Below, piece after piece: positions 51,232 through 57,910 of a stretch of 57,910 nt of DNA. Location: NCBI RefSeq assembly GCF_000281045.1, contig NW_008246162.1, forward strand, positions 42,187-100,096, read 5' to 3'. A program made the translations under genes and the position numbers. The DNA comes from Saprolegnia diclina VS20. Lineage: Eukaryota; Oomycota; Saprolegniomycetes; Saprolegniales; Saprolegniaceae. The first letter of the stretch is position 1; each line of letters opens with the position of its first letter. The notes below the pieces were generated by a model. That model was not told where the DNA came from. It saw only the letters and a program-made list of their open reading frames with translations, and did no database searches.

Positions 51232-52033
51232 TTATTTCGAGAATTCGCTCTTGGAGACGACGACGTTGTCGCCCTTGAGCTCGTAGACGTACGCCACTAC
51301 CTTGTTGCCTTGAATGGCCATGAGGATAAAGCTGGGCACGACATCGCTACCGCCGTATATCCATGAGATGAAAGGCCATGTACCATTCACACGTACGGGG
51401 TAAAGTTGCCGTACGCACCCGTGATCGAGCCAGGGTTCACAAACCACTTGCCGTTCTGCGCGTGGAGCTTGTACTGGTGCGTATGACCCGTCACGAGGAT
51501 ATCGACGTTCATCTGCCACGCTCGATGGAATCGACGACACCAAAAGAGATGGAATTCGCACCTTGCGCTGAAGCGCGGCGAGGCTGTCGACATCGCCCCA
51601 CGGAACGATCTGCACCGCTGTCATGAAGATGCTGCGTTGGCACTCGGGCTCGTACCTGGTGGCCATGGCACAATCCAATGCGGTACTGTCCGATCGTGAT
51701 GACTTTCTTGTCCGGAAACGTCGTGTTCTACGCGATGCGATGAGCACCCGCGGCAGTGAATGGCGCGCACCTCGTCAAAGTCGCCGCGGACGACGTGGAC
51801 GTTGGGCGCGAGCTCGCGCAGCTCGTCAAAGGTCTCCTTGGTCACGAGGTTGCCCGTGCAGAGCACGTGCTGCATCTTGTTGGGCACGAGCATCTTCTTG
51901 AACTTCTCGGGAATGTCCATGGCGCGGTGGGGAATGTGGTAGTCGCCCACGATCAGCACGAGCTACACACTCGGTCCTTGAGCCCGAGTAGTCCGCGCCG
52001 GCGACGGCGTACCTCGCCAAAGTCTGCTGCCAT
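51232..52033 (-). CDS. VPS29: VPS29 (retromer core subunit)
   Basis: Six exons (minus): 52033-52013, 51962-51771, 51727-51656, 51609-51562, 51512-51397 and 51346-51232 (introns 43-50 nt); 187 aa (human 182). It is a metallophosphoesterase-fold scaffold that joins VPS35 and VPS26 in retromer for endosome-to-Golgi recycling. The match is nearly collinear: [72 protein letters not shown] and [11 protein letters not shown]. As in animal VPS29 the metal-site Asp/Asn/His positions are mostly kept. Starts with a seven-codon exon. CCAAT/ATTGG boxes at 52074 and 52110 lie in its promoter. Confidence 0.95.
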
Positions 52034-52073
52034 CCTTGCTCCAAGATCTGTCGTTTGCGGCTTTGGGTTTTGA

Positions 52074-52114
52074 CCAATCAATGACCTCATTTATACAATG
52101 GCCCCTGCGATTGG
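52074..52114. promoter_or_regulatory. CCAAT pair before VPS29
   Basis: CCAAT at 52074-52078 and ATTGG at 52110-52114, 41 and 77 bases from the VPS29 start on the minus strand. Confidence 0.4.
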
Positions 52115-52236
52115 TTGAAAAAGAAACAGTGGGACCAAACGTTCAAACACTGTCTGACACAGGATCGACAACAAAGCAAGATGTCGATGGGAGATAGGAC
52201 GATACTGTAGTTGTAGTTGGGCTCTAGGTCTTTTTT

Positions 52237-53016
52237 CTATGTGGTTTGTATGGGCCAGACAGCGGCCATGGTCGAAGCATTACACGGGTTGGGCAGAAGC
52301 TCGGGTCGGTGGCCACGCAGTGCGGCTTTGCGGAGCACACGTGGGGTGCAGTGGTAGGTGGGTTTGTGCTGCTGGAGGACCATCGAGGCGTGGACTCGGT
52401 TGAGCATAAGTGCTGCGTCAATGATCTCCTTGAAGCGGATATCGTCTTGGGCGTATGTGGGGAAGCACCGGAAAAAATCCTTGATAAGATCAACCCGGTC
52501 CGAGACGATGCACTGGAGGAGCGCTTCCCGCTTGCGACCAAATGGGCCCATGTGCATGGGAATGAAGTCTCGCGGCGAGAACGTACTGAACCAAACGCCC
52601 TTTGCACAGTAGACTCCCCGGAGCGTCTCGACGATTCCGTCCTGGTACGTGAAGATGCATCGGAGTAGGTCACGCGACGCCATGACGCGCTCGGTGGCTT
52701 GCACCGGCGAGATCGCTTCTCTTGTCGCAGACGAGGTGGTGCCGGCCATGAGTAGCGGCCTTGTGGGTGCTGGGGGTCGTTGAATCGCGCAGGAGGTGGG
52801 GTATCCCCGACGCAGTCGCTCCGGGGTGCGTAGTTCAACGCGGAAGAGGCGCGTGCTGGGACGGTTGGGCTGCGCTCCGTTGCCGTGGATGCTTCCGTCC
52901 TCCATGAGCGCCTGCTTCCCTGCACAGCGGTGCTTCTTCCGGTGGTGGGTCCCGTCCCGACGGCCCGGCATCGTCGTCGTCATCGGCTTCTTCTCGGGAC
53001 CCGGGTGGAAAATCAA
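52237..53016 (-). CDS. Hypothetical protein, 259 aa
   Basis: Single-exon ORF. The first 90 residues are basic and low in hydrophobics and may be untranslated; a start at 52749 (MAGTTSSATREAISP) would give 170 aa. The C-terminal part is protein-like: ASRDLLRCIFTYQDGIVETL, VYCAKGVWFSTFSPRDF, DRVDLIKDFFRCFPTYAQDD, IDAALMLNRVHASMVL. It vaguely recalls the N-terminal cap of ankyrin-type proteins of oomycetes, without clear repeats. ATTGG at 53050 lies just upstream. Unknown function. Confidence 0.45.
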   Translation of the reverse strand: MIFHPGPEKKPMTTTMPGRRDGTHHRKKHRCAGKQALMEDGSIHGNGAQPNRPSTRLFRVELRTPERLRRGYPTSCAIQRPPAPTRPLLMAGTTSSATREAISPVQATERVMASRDLLRCIFTYQDGIVETLRGVYCAKGVWFSTFSPRDFIPMHMGPFGRKREALLQCIVSDRVDLIKDFFRCFPTYAQDDIRFKEIIDAALMLNRVHASMVLQQHKPTYHCTPRVLRKAALRGHRPELLPNPCNASTMAAVWPIQTT

Positions 53017-54532
53017 AAGTGGTCAAATCCAGCCGGTTCGGCACACCTGATTGGCTCGTTTTGGACGCACATGATTGAGCTCGGGCTCGGTCGTCGACCA
53101 AAGTGTCAAGATACTCTGGGTAAATGCGATGGAGCAGGAGACGCGACATGCACTGCAGTGGCGCCCTGTTCTGTGCATGGCTACCGCCATGCTACCGCCT
53201 TCGATGGGACAAAATCAGGATTGTATCAATAGGGTACGTAGCTTGGACATCCACGTAATGGCCGCTCTGGATCGTTGCTTCGAGTGGACGATGCGATGCT
53301 CAACGATGGATACGCTGTTACGCAGTAGCCTCTTTTCAATGTTCACGCGGTATAATGTTCTGTCTCGGCGCTTCTTCTTCAGCGCGATCAAACACACAAC
53401 TGGACAAACCTTGACACAGAAAAGAGTGGGCCACATGATGTGCACTCGTCTGAGCAGCAACAACCTCGAAGGCGAGTAAACAAGTCAGCAATGGAAACCA
53501 CACTGCATCACAAGCTCTGTGAAGGAAGAGGTCGGTCATCTGACACTCGACAACTAGAAAATGCGGTGGCCAAACTGTGGCGACCTTAACGCGATTGGAT
53601 TGGATAAAATGGACGAGCCTGGCCAATCAGAAGCCATACGAGCGATCTTTCATCGCGCCACGACGTCGTCATCCATCTTTATCGTGGCGGGTGACGACTC
53701 GTGATGGTGACATGACGAGAGGCGAGAGACTAATGGGTGGTGGAGCGAGCGAGCAATCTACTCAGTAAAGAACCTTCGCCGCACCGATGCGCGTTTGTGC
53801 TGCCACATCACAAATGATAATATCATTTGTGATGGGACATTTCGAAGATATTATCTTCGAAATGTCCGACCTCAAGCCACCGACAAGCACCAAAACATCC
53901 ATGTCTCGTGCTCTACACGTCTCTTTGTAGGCCTAAAGGAAGGCTAGGCTCGCCCCTTCTTCGCCTCAACACTGCTGTAAAGTAGCAATAGTTCAGTGGT
54001 AATAGGTACTCGTCGAGCAGGGCGGCTCGTCCAGTTGAAACCAGTGTACCTTTCACCAGATTCGGACAATCGTGGAATCCGCAGAGTGGCACTATGTCAT
54101 AGCAGCACTTACACCACAATCTTGTTTATCCAAGTTCGTTGGACCTTAAAATCGAGGTATGCGCACATAAAGGTGACCCGTACCAGTGCCACCTCATACC
54201 GTGACTTCATACAAGTGCTAGGATTGCTTTCGGACGCGAATGACGTCCATGATCTGATGCTAGAGTAGCTACTCGAGGGCACTACTCGCTAAGGTTGATC
54301 TGTGAGGAGTACATGATGTAGTTCAGCTTGCGTCGAGACTCGTCGGCCACCGATGAATCCCAGCCATTTCATGAGTACCAGCAACGCTAGCCATTATTCC
54401 CGTCGCACGATCAATGCAACAGCGTTTTACCATTGGCTTGCAGGGTTATTGTTCGGGAATGCGCGGATTGGTTGGACGCTTCTGCCAATCCAGATCCACG
54501 GATCGCGATCTTTCTGCGAAACGGTGTCTTCC
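53017..54532. other. Gene-poor interval with paired palindromes and CCAAT boxes
   Basis: About 1.5 kb. It holds two abutting palindromes (53806-53867) and several CCAAT/ATTGG boxes close to the DNAAF1 start (54432, 54467, 54485). Open frames are not protein-like. Confidence 0.55.
53806..53867. repeat. Two abutting palindromes
   Basis: Palindrome 1 (53806-53834) has a 13-base stem, CATCACAAATGAT, around a 3-base centre. Palindrome 2 (53835-53867) has a stem of about 14-16 bases, GGACATTTCGAAGATA, around the centre. No base separates them. They share no sequence with each other or with the foldback at 21873. Both could form cruciforms or an RNA double hairpin. Confidence 0.8.
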
Positions 54533-56409
54533 ATGGATGGTGAGCAGATAGCATTTTCATTCCTCGAGACCGCTATGTTCCTGAGCAACAACGAAGAAGT
54601 GGATTTGCTGGACCGACTCCGCAAGAAGGACCGCGAGAAGCTCCGCGAGAAGCAGAAGGGTCAAATGCCGGTCATGGACCTCGCGACGCTTACGCAGATC
54701 TGCGTCGACAACGACGGCTACGAGACACCCGAGCTCAACGACAACCTGTACGTGCTGGCTTTGGTTGCATTGCGTATACGACTTTGCCGTTTGCTAGATT
54801 TGCGCATTTCAAAGGCTTCCAAAAGATCGAGGGTCTCGAGCCGTTCTACAACCTCAAGGCGCTTTGGCTCGAGTCCAACAACCTTCGCAAGATTGAAAAC
54901 CTCGACATGCTCCAACAGCTTCGGTGCCTCTACCTCAACAAAAACTTGCTCGAGAAGGTCGAAAACTTACAGGTAGCCAGAAGATCGAACGTGCAAGAAA
55001 ACCACCCGAAAGCGTAGTGCCTCCGCAACCTCGCCACGCTAGACCTGAGTGAAAACAGCATCTACACGATCGCGGGTCTCGAATGCCTCGACCAGCTCAC
55101 GTCGCTGAATCTCGCCAAGAATCGACTGGAGCATGTGACGGACATTGCTGCCTTGACGCAGACGCCGTCGATTACCAACTTGGATCTGAGCCACAACCAG
55201 CTATTAGATCCCGGCATTTTGTCAGTGTTCGAGTCCATGATCCACCTTCGCGCGCTGCGCCTCACTGGTACGCCCGTCTACTTCGTAGCAAGTGAAACCC
55301 AACAATGGTTGCTGCGTAGGCAACGAGGCCGTCTCCAAGACCAAGTATTTTCGAAAGACGTACATCACGTCGCTGCCGCAGCTGGGATACCTCGACCGTC
55401 CGATTTTTGACCTGGAGCGCGCGGCTGCGGTTGCTTGGAAAGCGGGCGGCGCGGAGGCCGAGGCGCAAGCACGCGCCGCGTTCGTTCAAAACGAGGTAAA
55501 CGCCGCGGGATGTCAAGGTCTCACATGTGGCGTAGCACGATGAGCGCCGCCGCACGCTGCAAGAATTTCGCGACTGGCAAGCCGAGATTCGAGCCAAAAA
55601 ACAAGCCGAGCTTCAGCAACGTCAAGCTGTCGGTGACATACCTCCTATCCAATCCCACGGGGCCGTCCCTCCATATGACAGCAAAATGCAAGCCCAAGCC
55701 CGTCAAGATGCGCTGGACGAGAGGATGAACATCCAAGGCGATGGGATCAAGGAGATAGGATCAGCGTTCTGGGCGACGGAGGCCCAACGCAATATCGAGG
55801 CGCCTCTGTCTCCCGAGGAAGCCGTCGAGACCGCGCAAGGATCAGGTGCTGTCGACCAGGAAAAGCCCGAGACGGAAGAAACAGTGCAACAAAAGGCACA
55901 GGAAGTGCCGGAGGTGAAAGCGCTTGTCAAACAGCTAGCCACGACCAGCGTGGACGAGCATCACTCAGCCGAAATGGAAACCCTCTCGTCGGCCATCGAC
56001 CCCGTGTATTCGAACTCCCAAGAAGTTGCTGTGCTGCCGCCACCAGCACCCGTGCTCCGTGCGCAGAAGGACTCTGTACCTGCCTACGCACCGCTGATGG
56101 CTGACTCACAAGTCGTAACGACGTCCATCCCCGCAACCGACGCCCGTCCTGGGCCAGTGGAGCGAGAAACGTGGGAGTCGTTGCAGCAAAAGGCCAAGGT
56201 TGCTCCCTACTTACACAAGCCACCCGTGCTGCCGTCGTGCCACGAGGTATGACGCGTTTCCCAGTCGGCGGTAAACTCATCTGCCCTTCGCGTAGCTCTC
56301 AAGCGACGACGACGACGAAGACTCGAGCGTCCGCCCCAAGACACGGTCCGAACTGCTTCAAGGTCTGCGTGCGCGCCGCCCGTTTACAAATTTGAGCCAA
56401 TTGGACTAA
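54533..56409 (+). CDS. DNAAF1: Dynein axonemal assembly factor 1 (LRRC50/ODA7)
   Basis: Six exons: 54533-54747, 54798-54972, 55018-55267, 55320-55495, 55536-56246 and 56296-56409 (introns 40-52 nt); 546 aa. After a basic N-terminus (LRKKDREKLREKQKG) come SDS22-type leucine-rich repeats: FAHFKGFQKIEGLEPFYNLK, LWLESNNLRKIENLDMLQQL, CLYLNKNLLEKVENL, LDLSENSIYTIAGLECLDQL, LDLSHNQLLDPGILSVFESM, LRLTGNEAVSKTKYFRKTYI and LGYLDRPIFDLERAAAVAW, collinear with animal DNAAF1. The rest is coiled coil and a long acidic, poorly conserved tail ending with DDDDEDSSV. Known of the family: DNAAF1 pre-assembles dynein arms. Start at 54575 is possible. The ATTGG boxes at 54432-54489 precede it. Confidence 0.94.
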
Positions 56410-56759
56410 TGACTCAGGGTACATGAACGCTTCGACAACTTTTAAAACGAAAAACACTCACGATTCTAGCCACCTAGCCACCTAGAAAGAGTACGTAAAC
56501 GCAATTGAGTTTGTGTACTCTTGCGCCTAGTCACCGGCAGAAGGACAACGCCACTCCGTAGTGGTATCGCTGTTGGTCTGTTCTCGATGGAGAACGATTC
56601 TTCTCAGCCGTCATGCAGCATCGAGAAGTGCTCTTGCCACAACCGAGTCTCTTGGTGCATTCAATTTTCTTTGGCAAGTCCCGGCGACCGTAGATCAGTT
56701 CAAGTATATCGTACTAGTATAGCCAAAGGGATATGGGTTAAAATTTAGAGCGAAGCAAG
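56410..56759. other. Convergent 3' flanks
   Basis: About 350 bases between the ends of DNAAF1 and cytochrome b561. A short direct repeat (CCACCTAG twice, near 56470) is the only structure seen. Confidence 0.5.
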
Positions 56760-57566
56760 CTAGAGCTGGTCCACGACGGCGTAACCAGCCGTCTTGTTGC
56801 GGCGAACGTAAGCGTAAACGACGAAAACGACGACCGACATGACGACTGCACTCCACACGTAGACCATATCGTCGCGGAAGACATGCGTGAGACCGAGGAT
56901 GGTCGATGCAATACCGCTGGCATACGTGAGCTTCCCGACGAACCCATGCCACTCGAAGATCGTGCGGCCTTGGAACTGGAGAAACTTGAGCTTGCGGCGC
57001 CCGACTTCCATCTGCAGCAGCATGAGCGCGACCGTGATGAAGCCCATCCAGCCGTGCTTGTTGTGCGGGAAGAGCCGCTTGCCCGCCATGCCGCGGCTGA
57101 TCAAGATGCCCGCGAGGCCCAGAAGCGTCGTCGCAAGCACGGCGTAGTGCATGAACTTGTGGATGTTGCGCTGAATCCGCTTGTTTGGCGACCGCGCGTT
57201 GAGCCCGTCGAACGGCCGGTACACGAGCATCGCCTCGGACGAAAACGCGACCCAGCCCAGCGTCATCATGAGGATGTGCACAAAGAGCAAGTTGACGCCC
57301 GTCTTGATCATGACGGCAACGCAGATGGCCAGCGCAGCCACGAGGCAGTACCATGTCACGGGCGCTATGTTGTCGCGGAGCTCGCTCCAGACAACGGACG
57401 GCGACCGCGCATAAGAGTGGGCCGCCGGCGGACCATGCTCGTCGTCGTCGTCGTCGCCGGCAACGCTGCTCAGAACAGTACTGCGGTCATACGCGTCCGA
57501 CTCGTCGGCTTCCGAAGGCTTCCGTGCGGGCAGTTGGCCGCGCGACGTCGGAAGCTCCACGTCCAT
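56760..57566 (-). CDS. Cytochrome b561-family transmembrane ferric reductase-like protein
   Basis: Single exon, 268 aa from the ATG at 57566 (the frame opens at 57674). After a polar, acidic N-terminus (AGDDDDDEHGPP) come about five to six membrane helices. The family's heme-binding His are present: NLLFVHILMMTLGWVAFSS, NIHKFMHYAVLATTLLGL, HNKHGWMGFITVALMLLQ and IFEWHGFVGKLTYASGI. Known of the family: b561 proteins move electrons across membranes, usually from cytosolic ascorbate, to a ferric or monodehydroascorbate acceptor. The N-terminal tail could set vacuolar or plasma-membrane location, which the sequence does not show. Confidence 0.85.
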   Translation of the reverse strand: MDVELPTSRGQLPARKPSEADESDAYDRSTVLSSVAGDDDDDEHGPPAAHSYARSPSVVWSELRDNIAPVTWYCLVAALAICVAVMIKTGVNLLFVHILMMTLGWVAFSSEAMLVYRPFDGLNARSPNKRIQRNIHKFMHYAVLATTLLGLAGILISRGMAGKRLFPHNKHGWMGFITVALMLLQMEVGRRKLKFLQFQGRTIFEWHGFVGKLTYASGIASTILGLTHVFRDDMVYVWSAVVMSVVVFVVYAYVRRNKTAGYAVVDQL

Positions 57567-57910
57567 CTTAGGCTGCGTGGAAAAGCGCAAATGCAGATAG
57601 AAAAGACGGATACGGGCAAGGTACCCGGTTTGCCGGATAAACGCTGCCAGCCGTTGCACAAAAGTGCCACCCAAAATAGTGTTAATGCTGACTTTATGTG
57701 TGTTTGCTGTAACTTTCCGACCGCAGGCGTGGGGCTCGCGACGACCGATACTTGAAGTCTTGCTATATTACAACTCTGGCTGTGCACCCTACACACAGTA
57801 CTGTGCACTCCGTGATGAGATAGAAAAACCAGTTACATGTAATAGTGTAAGTCCACGGAAATGATAGTGTTATTGCATTTTGCGCGGGACTGCGACAATC
57901 GAATCTTGGC
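57567..57910. other. Right-edge flank
   Basis: About 340 bases upstream of cytochrome b561. No further gene can be supported before the window ends. Confidence 0.5.

Noticed and set aside
1-57910. tRNA, rRNA, CRISPR arrays, bacterial operon signals, virus-derived elements
   Set aside because: None seen by eye; split genes and nuclear protein families show a eukaryotic chromosome. A covariance-model and transposon-library scan would settle weaker cases.

Overview
The window is a compact eukaryotic nuclear locus, most probably from an oomycete of the Saprolegniales type (an inference from the sequence). Genes lie on both strands, often 20-300 bases apart. Almost every intron is 38-56 nt with GT..AG (mostly TAG) ends. 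The gene mix is that of a flagellated, osmotrophic protist: a secreted CBM1-type wall-binding protein, two axonemal-dynein assembly factors and a centrin, a TALE homeobox gene, a DUF4419 gene, and TIR-domain receptors that match no animal or plant architecture I know. I rebuilt exon joins by hand, checking splice dinucleotides, phase and family alignment; the joins are predictions. Coordinates in the list span whole genes and the exons are given in the text. I see no rRNA, tRNA, CRISPR or intact transposon.

Layout. 1-780: secreted Pro/Thr-rich CBM1-like protein, cut by the left edge. 1465-7367: tandem cluster of four related genes (TIR-TM; TIR-TM-NHL; secreted NHL; TM-NHL), the most unusual system here. 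7676-12962: coiled-coil protein, LAMTOR4-like subunit, multi-pass membrane protein, mitochondrial ribosomal protein mL41, and a guanylate-binding-protein GTPase with a CaaX end. 13545-18834: small KEN-box/D-box protein, ATG4 protease, Cys-motif protein, DNAAF11. 19990-30504: TALE homeobox, DUF4419, LAMTOR3, EXS transporter-like protein, KIX-LRR protein, VPS9 exchange factor, separated by gene-poor stretches with a foldback repeat and an assembly gap. 31275-33499: seven-exon orphan, then about 3 kb with only a doubtful RING-like gene.

36598-57566 is dense: acylaminoacyl-peptidase, TIM23, an acidic protein with a possible PP1-docking motif, centrin, RPS17, SOSS-B type ssDNA-binding protein, RING-CH protein, ESCO cohesin acetyltransferase, ATPAF1, Xaa-Pro aminopeptidase, GOLGA7/ERF4, VPS29, a hypothetical, DNAAF1 and cytochrome b561.

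Functional threads. Two Ragulator subunits plus ATG4, VPS9 and VPS29 point to endolysosome and nutrient control. DNAAF1, DNAAF11 and centrin serve the zoospore flagellum. The KEN-box protein, ESCO and the ssDNA-binding protein share E2F-like promoter sites, suggesting S-phase control. CCAAT boxes, usually two to four, sit upstream of many start codons. The TIR/NHL cluster looks like a cell-surface sensing family with a possibly enzymatic (NAD-cleaving) cytosolic TIR domain.
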